Shown here piece by piece: positions 1 through 5,958 of a DNA stretch of 5,958 nucleotides. The first letter of the stretch is position 1; each line of letters begins with the position of its first letter. The stretch lies in assembly GCA_017475415.1 (NCBI GenBank), contig JAFVFM010000073.1, positions 1 to 5,958 on the forward strand, in the 5' to 3' direction. The DNA is from Solobacterium sp. (GTDB taxonomy: Bacteria > Bacillota_I > Bacilli_A > Erysipelotrichales > Erysipelotrichaceae). Made by a program: the position numbers and the translations under genes. Below the pieces are notes generated by a model. It was given only the letters and a program-made list of their open reading frames with translations, had not been told where the DNA came from and searched no databases.

Positions 1-1091
1 TGAGCAAATATTTATTTACATCCGAATCTGTAACTAGTGGCCATCCAGATAAAATCTGTGACTTAATTGCTGATTCCATCCTTGATGAAGCTTTACGTCA
101 AGATCCGGAAAGCCATATGGCTGTTGAGGCTACTATTAAAGATGATTTAATCTTCGTTTATGGTGAAGCTGGCACAAAAGCTACCATCGATTATGAAGCC
201 ATTGCTAAGCAAGTATTAAAAGATATTGGTTATACAGAAGAATATCAAGTCATTACCAAAATCAGTAATCAATCTTCTGAAATTAATCAAGCTGTACGCA
301 ATGAAGAAATCTGTGCAGGCGATCAAGGTATTATTTTCGCCTTCGCAAATGATGAATCAAAATCCTATATGCCTTTCGCTATTGATCAAGCACATATGCT
401 TGCAAGACATTTAGAAGAATTACGTAGAAGAGATAATCGCCTATTACCTGATGGAAAAACACAAGTCACTGCAGAATATGAAGATGATGTAGTAAAAAGA
501 GTAGACACGATTGTCATTAGTACTCAACATACAGATCAAATTAGCCAAGAAGAATTACATGAACTCATCATGAATGAAGTTATTCTGAAAACCATTAAAC
601 CTGAATATTTAGATGAAAATACGAAATATCTCATCAATCCATCTGGTTCCTTCATGATTGGTGGTAGCTTTGGAGATTCTGGCACAACAGGTAGAAAGAT
701 TGTAGTAGACTCTTATGGTGGCTATGCTCCTATTGGAGGAGGTTGTTTTTCTTCAAAAGACCCTACTAAAGTAGACCGTTCAGCTGCTTATTATGCACGT
801 TATGTATGTCGAAATGTTGTCGCTAATGGCCTCGCAAAGAAATGTCAACTACAATTATCCTACGCAATCGGTAAACCAAAACCAATCTCCATCTATATTC
901 GCTCCTTTGAAACATCGAAATATACGGATGAAGAATTATTAGAAATCATTAAGAAAAACTTTGATTTCTCAGTTGGTAATATCATTTCTGAATTAAATCT
1001 AAAACAACCTATCTATACATCCACCACTAACTATGGTCACTTTGGTAAACCTTATTTGCCTTGGGAACAATTCAAAAAAATCGAGAAATAA
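1..1091 (+). CDS. metK: S-adenosylmethionine synthetase (methionine adenosyltransferase), 5' end cut by one base
   Basis: MetK makes S-adenosylmethionine from methionine and ATP in the cytosol, releasing phosphate and pyrophosphate. The frame is open from the first bases. The window begins with the TG of a presumed ATG (then SKYLFTSESV), so only one base is missing and the protein would be 363 residues. Visible family motifs are GHPDK (residues 14-18, ATP/metal-binding His15 and Asp17), the GE at 55-56, INQ at 95-97, GDQG (107-110), STQH (174-177), GDSGTTGRK (225-233), GGGCFSSKD (246-254), KVDRSAAY (257-264) and YGHFG (345-349). It is about 20 residues shorter than E. coli MetK (384). By eye the losses lie in the segment before INQ, in the gating loop between INQ and GDQG, and at the C-terminus. 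The usual GDCGLTGRK reads GDSGTTGRK. All expected catalytic motifs remain, so it is probably active. It converges on ileS. Its ribosome binding site and any SAM riboswitch would lie outside the window. Confidence 0.97.
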   Translation, partial: SKYLFTSESVTSGHPDKICDLIADSILDEALRQDPESHMAVEATIKDDLIFVYGEAGTKATIDYEAIAKQVLKDIGYTEEYQVITKISNQSSEINQAVRNEEICAGDQGIIFAFANDESKSYMPFAIDQAHMLARHLEELRRRDNRLLPDGKTQVTAEYEDDVVKRVDTIVISTQHTDQISQEELHELIMNEVILKTIKPEYLDENTKYLINPSGSFMIGGSFGDSGTTGRKIVVDSYGGYAPIGGGCFSSKDPTKVDRSAAYYARYVCRNVVANGLAKKCQLQLSYAIGKPKPISIYIRSFETSKYTDEELLEIIKKNFDFSVGNIISELNLKQPIYTSTTNYGHFGKPYLPWEQFKKIEK

Positions 1092-1092
1092 T

Positions 1093-1139
1093 AAAAACTG
1101 GCTATCGATCAAATGATGATTAGATAGCCAGTATTTTTT
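1093..1139. terminator. Bidirectional rho-independent terminator between metK and ileS
   Basis: A perfect 10-bp stem (1097-1106 ACTGGCTATC with 1123-1132 GATAGCCAGT) encloses a 16-nt loop. On the + strand it is followed by A and then six T (1134-1139), ending metK. On the - strand the complement of the five A at 1093-1097 gives a T run after the same stem, so it can also end ileS. It starts directly after the metK stop. The ileS stop codon (1138-1140) overlaps the last T residues of the + strand tract. Stem and T runs are seen directly; bidirectional use is inferred. Confidence 0.9.
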
Positions 1140-3846
1140 ATGCCATTACTTCATGGCATCTTGGACAAAGTCCATTTTCATCTGCCTCTTCGCTATAGTT
1201 CCAACAACGTGGACACTTAGTTCCACTTGCCTTCTTTACTTTAACCTCTGCTTCACCTTGACTTAAACTTGCCTTAGAAACAATCAGCCATTGGGCAATA
1301 TTAGGTGCTAATGTTGCCTCTAATAAAGCTTTTTCTTCTTCATTTACAACTAATTCTATATCAGCTTCTTGGTTAGAATTGATTTCCTTTTCAGCACGCT
1401 TGTCTTCTAAAGCTTTCATCGCACGACTTCTTACTTCTAATAAGGTCGCAAATTTAGCTTTTAATTCTTCTGCATTTGCGTATTCTTCTACTTCTGGATA
1501 ATTACAATAATGTACGCTTTCTTTTTCATCATTTGAGAAGAAGCTCCATACTTCTTCACAAGTATAGACTAAGAATGGTGCCCATAATTTAACTAATGCA
1601 TCCAAAGCTTTATAATATACGCTTTGAACTTGTCTTCTACGTAATGCGTCTTTCTTTTCACAATAGAGAATATCCTTTGTAAAGTCGCAATAGTAAGATG
1701 ATAATTCATTTACCATGAAATTCATTAATGTTTTATTCGCATCAAGATAATCATATTTTAATACATCATCTTTTACTGTTTTTACCACTTCATTTAATCT
1801 TACTAGAATATATTGATCTACTTCCTCTAATTGTTCATAAGTAAGTAGATCTTTCTTAGGATCAAAATCTTCTTTAGCTAGATTACCTAATAAGAAACGG
1901 AAGGTATTACGAATCTTACGATATTGATCAGATACTTGTTTTAAGTTACTATCGCCAATACGCATATCTTGTGTAAAGTCACTTGAAGCAGCCCATAAAC
2001 GTAATATATCTGCACCATATTGGTTAATGATATCAATAGGGTCTACTACATTTCCTACAGATTTATGCATAGCTTCACCTTTAGAATCACATACATAACC
2101 ATGGGAAAGAACAGCCTTATATGGTGCAACACCATTTGTAGCTACCGATACACTTAAAGATGAATTAAACCAACCACGATACTGGTCACTTCCTTCAAAA
2201 TAGATATCACAAGGATACTTATATCCACGAGCTACTAATTCATTCCAAGAAGAACCCGAATCAAACCAAACGTCCATAATATCACTTTCTTTTGTGAATA
2301 AGCCATTTGGAGATTTCTCATTCGTATAACCTTCTGGCAATAAATCTTTCGCTTCTCTTTCAAACCAAACATTTGATCCATATTCTTCAAATAATTCTGC
2401 AATATGTTCAAATACAGCTTCTTCAATAATTGGTGTCTTATCTTCATTATAGATAATAGGAATTGGTACACCCCATAAACGTTGACGAGAAATACACCAA
2501 TCACGGCGATCCTTAATCATATTCGTTAAGCGCACTTGGCCAAAGGAATTTAACCATTCCACTTCTTCTATAGCCTTCAACAATTCAGGTTTAATCTTTT
2601 CAATTGAGGCAAACCATTGTGTTGTTGCCCTAAAGATAACAGGTTTTTTTAAACGATCATCATGCGGATAGGAGTGCGTTATCCATTCTAATTTTAATAA
2701 TGAACCTGCTTCATCTAAGGTAACTGTGATGTCTTTATTCGCATCTAATACAAATTTACCTTCTAATGCAGAACCTGCTTCACTTGTGAATTCACCCTTT
2801 TCATCCACTGGGCAAACCGTTGGTAAACCATAACGCTGGGTTGTAGAAAAGTCTTCTAAACCATGACCACCTGCAGTATGCACACATCCTGTACCATCTT
2901 CATCTGTAACATAATCTGCTAAAAGAACCATACTTTCTTTTTCAGGATATAAACAATGTGTACAAGAAATACCTTCTAATTCTTTCCCCTTAAATGTCTT
3001 TACTACTTCACCATTTAATTCGAATTTTTCTAGTAATGCATCCTTCATGGATTTCAAGAATAACAAGTTACCCTTTTCTGTATTTACTAATACATAATCA
3101 AATTCAGGATGTAAAGTAATACCAACATTAGCTGGTAAAGTCCAAGGTGTAGTTGTCCATATAACAAACTTATCTCCTGTATCCAATAGTCCTTTACCAT
3201 CTTTTACATCGAAAGTAACATAAATGGTTGGATCTTTACGATCAAAATAAACGATTTCCGAATCCGCAATCGCTGTTTCTTGATATGGTGACCAATGAAT
3301 TGGCTTTAAGCCTTGGAAGATCATTCCTGATAACGCCATCTTCGCAAAAGAACGTATTTGTCTAGCTTCAAATTCTTTGTTCAATGTAATATATGGATGT
3401 TCATAATCCGCAATTTGACCAAGACGTTTTTCTGTAGCCATTTGTGTAGCTAATTGACCACGTGCATATTCTTCACATTGTCTTCTGAATTCAGCAGCAC
3501 TTACCTTTTTCCGATCAACACCTAACTTTTGTACAGCATTTTCAATTGGTAAACCATGTGTATCCCAACCCGGAAAAAATGGTGTATACATATCATGCAT
3601 TGCATGAGTTCTTACAATGAAATCCTTTATGATACGATTCATCGCTGTGCCAGCATGCAAATTACCATTTGCGTATGGTGGGCCATCATGTAAAACGAAT
3701 TCTTGTTTGCCTTCATGTTGTTTTAAAATGGCATTGTAGTGATCATTCTTTTCCCAAGCTTCTAAGATACCTGGTTCTTTTTTGGCCAAATTCCCTCTCA
3801 TTTCAAATTCGGTTTTTGGCATGTTTAATGTGTCTTTGTAGTCCAT
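1138..3846 (-). CDS. ileS: Isoleucyl-tRNA synthetase with non-standard HIGH and KMSKS motifs
   Basis: IleRS charges tRNA-Ile with isoleucine in the cytosol. The 902-residue protein is close to the usual bacterial length (about 920-940). In order it shows: the class Ia core start GPPYANGNLHAGT (55-67, the HIGH region); GWDTHGLPIE (93-102); the CP1 editing domain with TTTPWTLPAN (231-240) and GTGCVHTAGGHGLEDF (318-333, with the conserved Asp332); WCISRQRLWGVPIP (450-463); DVWFDSGSSW (525-534); GSDQYRGWF (552-560); AMHKSVGN (592-599, the KMSKS region); an anticodon-binding helical domain; and a C-terminal zinc finger with Cys878, Cys881, Cys894 and Cys897. The start is fixed by GGAGGGAG 4 nt before the ATG and by the N-terminal family sequence. 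Three signatures deviate: HIGH is HAGT, KMSKS is AMHKS and APGHG is AGGHG. The gene is otherwise intact. Expression is controlled by the T-box leader upstream, and transcription ends at the terminator shared with metK. The identification is secure; the effect of the motif changes is unknown. Confidence 0.98.
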   Translation of the reverse strand: MDYKDTLNMPKTEFEMRGNLAKKEPGILEAWEKNDHYNAILKQHEGKQEFVLHDGPPYANGNLHAGTAMNRIIKDFIVRTHAMHDMYTPFFPGWDTHGLPIENAVQKLGVDRKKVSAAEFRRQCEEYARGQLATQMATEKRLGQIADYEHPYITLNKEFEARQIRSFAKMALSGMIFQGLKPIHWSPYQETAIADSEIVYFDRKDPTIYVTFDVKDGKGLLDTGDKFVIWTTTPWTLPANVGITLHPEFDYVLVNTEKGNLLFLKSMKDALLEKFELNGEVVKTFKGKELEGISCTHCLYPEKESMVLLADYVTDEDGTGCVHTAGGHGLEDFSTTQRYGLPTVCPVDEKGEFTSEAGSALEGKFVLDANKDITVTLDEAGSLLKLEWITHSYPHDDRLKKPVIFRATTQWFASIEKIKPELLKAIEEVEWLNSFGQVRLTNMIKDRRDWCISRQRLWGVPIPIIYNEDKTPIIEEAVFEHIAELFEEYGSNVWFEREAKDLLPEGYTNEKSPNGLFTKESDIMDVWFDSGSSWNELVARGYKYPCDIYFEGSDQYRGWFNSSLSVSVATNGVAPYKAVLSHGYVCDSKGEAMHKSVGNVVDPIDIINQYGADILRLWAASSDFTQDMRIGDSNLKQVSDQYRKIRNTFRFLLGNLAKEDFDPKKDLLTYEQLEEVDQYILVRLNEVVKTVKDDVLKYDYLDANKTLMNFMVNELSSYYCDFTKDILYCEKKDALRRRQVQSVYYKALDALVKLWAPFLVYTCEEVWSFFSNDEKESVHYCNYPEVEEYANAEELKAKFATLLEVRSRAMKALEDKRAEKEINSNQEADIELVVNEEEKALLEATLAPNIAQWLIVSKASLSQGEAEVKVKKASGTKCPRCWNYSEEADENGLCPRCHEVMA

Positions 3847-3850
3847 TATA

Positions 3851-3858
3851 CTCCCTCC
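3851..3858 (-). promoter_or_regulatory. Ribosome binding site of ileS
   Basis: On the minus strand GGAGGGAG lies 4 nt before the ileS ATG (7 nt from the GGAGG core), which supports that start. It abuts the T tract of the T-box terminator, so only transcripts that escape termination carry it. Confidence 0.85.
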
Positions 3859-3892
3859 AAAATAAATAAAGCGCCCTTATATCTAAGGACGC
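3859..3892 (-). terminator. Conditional terminator of the ileS T-box
   Basis: On the minus strand GCGTCCTT (3892-3885) pairs with AAGGGCGC (3878-3871), giving eight pairs including one G-T, around a 6-nt loop. The T-rich tract TTTATTTATTTT (3870-3859) follows. The 5' arm is the same segment that pairs with the T-box in the antiterminator, so the two structures are alternatives. When tRNA-Ile is charged, this hairpin should stop transcription before ileS. Confidence 0.92.
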
Positions 3893-4049
3893 CATTAGCG
3901 CGGTACCACCTCAGTTCACTTTCGTGCACTCTTTTTTCTCTTAATGCGAGAATCACATATGCTCACAAGTGATGTCTAAACTAAATCCTCATGCTTATTT
4001 CCACCAACCATAAGCTCTCTATCTTTAGGAAATAGATAGCGCGTCTTGC
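3859..4049 (-). promoter_or_regulatory. T-box riboswitch leader of ileS, AUC (Ile) specifier
   Basis: This cis-acting leader senses uncharged tRNA-Ile and allows transcription into ileS. Reading the minus strand, a weak Stem I base pairs GCAAG (4049-4045) with CTTGT (3969-3965). The conserved distal part AGAGAGC...GGTTGGTGGAA...GC (about 4020-3993) includes a 6-bp stem GCTTAT/ATAAGC. The 3' side of the specifier loop reads GAC-ATC-A before CTTGTGAG, so the specifier is ATC at 3973-3971, an isoleucine codon matching the gene controlled. Hairpins follow at 3936-3952 (TTCTC/GAGAA) and 3913-3930 (CAC-GAAA-GTG). The T-box motif AGGTGGTACCGCG spans 3911-3899. Its UGGU bulge (3908-3905) fits the ACCA end of tRNA-Ile. 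The antiterminator can be drawn: AGG (3911-3909) with CCT (3888-3886), and GCGC (3901-3898) with GCGT (3892-3889). This excludes the terminator hairpin. The leader starts immediately after the divIVA stop codon. Confidence 0.95.
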
Positions 4050-4532
4050 TCAACGCATTTTATCTTTTACATCTTTTAACCAGCTAATATCTGGCATATC
4101 TGGTAAATTGAAATTCTTCAAATCAACTAATAATTTTTCTAGTTTTGCTTGGGCATCCATCTTGGTCATACCTGCATCATGATATAGTACAGATAAATCT
4201 TCTAGTATACTGCGAGATGACTGCAATGTTTCTTTAATGATTAAATCTGCATTCTCATGTGCTGTATTTACAATATCATTCGCTTCACGCAAAGCTAGTC
4301 TAGATATTTCATCTGCTGTTTCTTTGCGACTTTTTTCTGTTCTTAATAATTCTCGATATTGTTCTTTTATTCCTTCTAATTGCCTTGTAGATTCCACAAG
4401 TTGTTCTTGATATAATGCTAATTTACGTTGTAAATTCTCAATTTCGGCAGTGTAGTTCTCGACAGCTTCATCTACCGCAAATCGATCATATCCATTCTTT
4501 TTGACCTGAAACTTCGGCCTATCGATACTCAT
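4050..4532 (-). CDS. divIVA: DivIVA-family cell division / polarity scaffold protein
   Basis: DivIVA proteins are coiled-coil scaffolds that gather at the septum and cell poles and recruit division or cell-wall proteins. The 160-residue product begins with the family signature (Phe8, Gly14-Tyr15-Asp16, Val20-Asp21). It continues as a long, charged helical region (about 22-140) with heptad-like spacing and no membrane segment. The tail is short, PDMPDISWLKDVKDKMR. Position (sepF-ylmH-divIVA-ileS) and length agree with DivIVA. The Phe-Arg pair that precedes GYD in B. subtilis DivIVA and inserts into the membrane is Lys12-Asn13 here, so membrane contact may be made differently. The start is preceded by AAAGGGG with 4 nt spacing, in an 11-bp gap after ylmH. 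The stop codon directly abuts the ileS T-box. A GpsB-like role is possible, but the context favours DivIVA. Confidence 0.9.
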   Translation of the reverse strand: MSIDRPKFQVKKNGYDRFAVDEAVENYTAEIENLQRKLALYQEQLVESTRQLEGIKEQYRELLRTEKSRKETADEISRLALREANDIVNTAHENADLIIKETLQSSRSILEDLSVLYHDAGMTKMDAQAKLEKLLVDLKNFNLPDMPDISWLKDVKDKMR

Positions 4533-4543
4533 CCTGCCCCTTT

Positions 4544-5284
4544 CTAAATGCTTTGTTTAAATAAAGCAACTAATCTTCCACTTCGTGTTGTTTTTTCACA
4601 GCCTACATACGTAAACCTTCCAACTCCACGTATCGAAATAATATAGTTATTATGGCACAATTCATCCACGTCTTCAAGCAAGCGATGATTTAAGTGAACT
4701 AAACCAGCATGAATCATATCTTTCGCCTTAGCTCTAGATTGGTGTGCCAAAGCAGCTACTATCGCATCCATTCTTTCACTTGCTATGATGCAAGATATAT
4801 CTTTTGTATGAAAGATCTGTTCTGGATGCTCCTGAGTAACCATAAAAGATACAGATAATTGATTAATCTTGTGCAAATTTAGGCATATGAATTCGGCCAT
4901 CGTTTCACTTGTATAAAGATAAATCCAATCATCTTCTATCCAGAAATCACCCAGACTATCACGCTCTATTTGTAAGCTCATTAATGCCCCTAATACATCT
5001 CGATGGCTAATCTTACGAAAACGTTGATCAATTTTTGCTTTAATGCAAGTAATAAGTGAAAAGTCATCTCCCTCATCATATAGGAAAATGACTCTTTTCT
5101 TTCTAGCTTCAGCATATCCACCATCATAGATAGTTGTTTTTGAAGGAGGAAAGATTTGCATAACCTCTTGCAATTCTTCCTCACTAAGAAAGGCGGATAT
5201 CATTGGTTTATGCCACAATTCAGCTTTCTCTTTTAAATCGTATAAATGAGCGATTAAAGAAGAGAATTGCTCAGCATTAGTCAT
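4544..5284 (-). CDS. ylmH: YlmH-type RNA-binding protein with S4 domain
   Basis: This YlmH family protein is encoded in the division cluster of many Firmicutes. In B. subtilis YlmH has been linked to ribosome-associated quality control, acting with peptidyl-tRNA on the 50S subunit. From the ATG at 5284 it has 246 residues. The N-terminal part carries the family segment HRDVLGALMSLQIERDSLGDFWIEDD. The S4 RNA-binding domain covers about 169-228 and contains SRAKAKDMIHAGLVHLNHR. The end, EKTTRSGRLVALFKQ, is basic and typical of the family. A GTG two codons upstream (5290) is an alternative start giving 248 residues. I chose the ATG because neither start has a clear ribosome binding site and ATG is the commoner codon. 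Either start lies inside the 3' end of sepF (8 or 14 bp overlap), which suggests translational coupling. divIVA follows after 11 bp. Confidence 0.93.
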   Translation of the reverse strand: MTNAEQFSSLIAHLYDLKEKAELWHKPMISAFLSEEELQEVMQIFPPSKTTIYDGGYAEARKKRVIFLYDEGDDFSLITCIKAKIDQRFRKISHRDVLGALMSLQIERDSLGDFWIEDDWIYLYTSETMAEFICLNLHKINQLSVSFMVTQEHPEQIFHTKDISCIIASERMDAIVAALAHQSRAKAKDMIHAGLVHLNHRLLEDVDELCHNNYIISIRGVGRFTYVGCEKTTRSGRLVALFKQSI

Positions 5285-5687
5285 CGTCACTATCTAAAGA
5301 GATATCGCCATCTACACTAACACTCTTTGGTGTACAAAGGATAACATTATGTCCTACCTTTTGAATAGCACCATCTAATGCAACAACAACACCTGTTAAA
5401 AAGTCGATTGTACGTTGTGCATAATCTCTTTGAAGACGATGTAAATTAACCACACAAGCCTTTCTACCTTTAAGATGCTTAGCAATTTCCTCAGCTTCTT
5501 CAAAGCTTCTTGGTTCAAATAAAACCATTTGTGCATCTGTAGGAATATGGCTCATTTGTGTCTTACTTGTTTCATATGTGCTAACAGGCTTAGCTTCGGT
5601 AGTTGTATATTGAAGTTCTTCACCTTCGTCAATTTCCTCCGGCTCTACCGGAGCAATAAAGTTCTTTAATTTATCTGTAAATGCCAT
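5277..5687 (-). CDS. sepF: SepF, FtsZ-binding cell division protein
   Basis: SepF binds FtsZ filaments and tethers them to the membrane during septum formation. The 136-residue protein (B. subtilis SepF is about 150) has the three expected parts. There is a short N-terminal segment that could form the amphipathic membrane helix (MAFTDKLKNFIA, 1-12). A low-complexity acidic/Thr/Ser-rich linker follows (about 14-50). The globular SepF core spans about 52-121, with VVNLHRL (79-85), RTIDFLTGVVVALDGAIQKVG (92-112) and VILCTP (115-120). The tail is very acidic and ends SDDD. The start is supported by GGAGG (5699-5695) 7 nt before the ATG and by the promoter just upstream. It appears to be the first gene of a sepF-ylmH-divIVA transcript. 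The N-terminal helix is inferred from composition only. Confidence 0.95.
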   Translation of the reverse strand: MAFTDKLKNFIAPVEPEEIDEGEELQYTTTEAKPVSTYETSKTQMSHIPTDAQMVLFEPRSFEEAEEIAKHLKGRKACVVNLHRLQRDYAQRTIDFLTGVVVALDGAIQKVGHNVILCTPKSVSVDGDISLDSDDD

Positions 5688-5712
5688 GTTGTTTCCTCCG
5701 TATATAGCTTAT

Positions 5713-5741
5713 ATTATAGCATTCATCATAAATTACGACAA
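5713..5741 (-). promoter_or_regulatory. Sigma-A-type promoter of sepF-ylmH-divIVA
   Basis: On the minus strand the -35 box TTGTCG (5741-5736) and a perfect -10 box TATAAT (5718-5713) are separated by 17 nt. A TGC directly precedes the -10, giving an extended TGnTATAAT element. Transcription should begin near 5705-5707, about 18-20 nt before the sepF ATG, so the 5' leader is very short and holds little besides the GGAGG site. No other good promoter is seen before divIVA, which supports a single transcript. Confidence 0.85.
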
Positions 5742-5760
5742 TGCGCAAAACAAGCGCATT
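5740..5760. repeat. Perfect inverted repeat overlapping the sepF -35 box
   Basis: AATGCGC (5740-5746) and GCGCATT (5754-5760) form a 7-bp palindrome with a 7-nt spacer (AAAACAA). It lies 8 bp after the stop codon of the M42 peptidase and shares two bases with the -35 box of the sepF promoter. On the minus strand no T tract follows the stem, so it is a weak terminator candidate at best. On the + strand TTTT follows, but no + strand gene precedes it. It may be an operator, an RNA 3'-end stabiliser or an imperfect terminator; the sequence does not decide. Confidence 0.6.
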
Positions 5761-5768
5761 TTACGCAT

Positions 5769-5958
5769 TTAGAATCCTTTTATCACATCTTCATTTAGCT
5801 CTTTAATGATTGCTAAACACAGCTCAACTGCCGCTTCATAATCCTTCTCACTCATCCAACAATAAGAACTATGAATATAACGAACAGGAACGCTGATTAC
5901 GATAGCTGGTACTCCAAATTGTTTGTTTACCATTGCTGCATTTGTACCTCCGCCTGAA
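5769..5958 (-). CDS. M42-family metallopeptidase (glutamyl aminopeptidase/endoglucanase-like), C-terminal fragment
   Basis: Only the last 62 complete codons and the stop are in the window; the 5' part runs off the right edge. The visible protein contains SGGGTNAAMVNKQFGVPAIVISVPVRYIHSSYCW (given here as SGGGTN, GVPAIVISVP and RYIHS elements), then a helix DYEAAVELCLAIIKEL to the end. The GGGT-x-A segment, the GVP-x-hydrophobic strand and RYIHS, whose His is a metal ligand in the family, are typical of M42 di-zinc aminopeptidases such as PepA, YsdC and FrvX. These cytosolic enzymes form large tetrahedral assemblies and trim peptides. The Asp usual after GGGT is Asn here. It lies on the same strand as sepF, 81 bp upstream, but sepF has its own promoter, so it is probably a separate transcript. 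The exact M42 subtype cannot be told from this fragment. Confidence 0.88.
   Translation of the reverse strand, partial: SGGGTNAAMVNKQFGVPAIVISVPVRYIHSSYCWMSEKDYEAAVELCLAIIKELNEDVIKGF

Noticed and set aside
226..414. + strand open frame of 62 codons inside metK
   Set aside because: It is an out-of-frame shadow of the conserved metK sequence.
2235..2504. Minus-strand open frame of 89 codons inside ileS
   Set aside because: It lies wholly within the ileS coding sequence in another frame and its protein has no recognisable features.
3669..3869. Small + strand open frame opposite the ileS start and T-box end
   Set aside because: It is antisense to a well-supported synthetase N-terminus and a regulatory leader. 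It has no recognisable domain and no convincing ribosome binding site.
3847..4049. A tRNA gene or other structured RNA between divIVA and ileS
   Set aside because: The T-box motif, the specifier and the antiterminator/terminator pair explain the structure fully. There is no tRNA cloverleaf.
4053..4140. Possible internal ileS promoter near the end of divIVA (TAAAAT-like -10, TTGATT-like -35)
   Set aside because: The candidate boxes do not occur together at proper spacing: TTGATT is 19 nt from a weak AGATAT, and TAAAAT has no -35 at 17 nt. AT-rich coding sequence explains them.
4990..5184. Minus-strand open frame of 64 codons inside ylmH
   Set aside because: It is an alternative frame within a conserved gene, with no independent signals.
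5277..5290. Possible frameshift or fusion at the sepF/ylmH overlap
   Set aside because: Both genes have complete family-typical ends, and a short overlap is usual for coupled genes.

Overview
The window looks like core chromosome from a low-GC Gram-positive (Firmicutes) bacterium. The evidence is the gene order sepF-ylmH-divIVA-ileS, a T-box riboswitch in front of ileS, AT-rich sequence and GGAGG-type ribosome binding sites. The short MetK and the diverged IleRS signature motifs would suit an Erysipelotrichia-like or other deep-branching lineage. That placement is an inference from memory of the families, not a computed result.

Layout. Positions 1-1091 (+) hold metK, complete except for the first base of its ATG. 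It ends at a hairpin terminator (about 1093-1139). This is shared with the convergent ileS, whose stop codon touches the terminator's T run. The rest of the window is on the minus strand. Read in the direction of transcription, from the right edge, it has: the C-terminal end of an M42-family metallopeptidase (5769-5958); a short intergenic stretch with a strong sigma-A-type promoter (5713-5741) overlapped by an inverted repeat; sepF (5277-5687); ylmH (start inside the end of sepF); divIVA (11 bp after ylmH); a T-box leader of about 190 nt that begins right after the divIVA stop codon; and ileS (1138-3846).

How the genes fit together. SepF (FtsZ anchor) and DivIVA (polar/septal coiled-coil scaffold) are cell-division proteins. 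YlmH is an S4-domain RNA-binding protein linked to ribosome-associated quality control. They probably form one transcript from the promoter before sepF. IleRS follows in the same orientation, but a T-box riboswitch with an AUC (Ile) specifier gates it, so ileS would be read through only when tRNA-Ile is uncharged. The T-box can be traced in detail: specifier, T-box bulge, and mutually exclusive antiterminator and terminator.

I see no mobile element, CRISPR array, tRNA, rRNA or clearly novel system. The most unusual item is the IleRS: its HIGH motif reads HAGT, its KMSKS motif reads AMHKS, and its editing-domain APGHG motif reads AGGHG, in an otherwise intact full-length enzyme.
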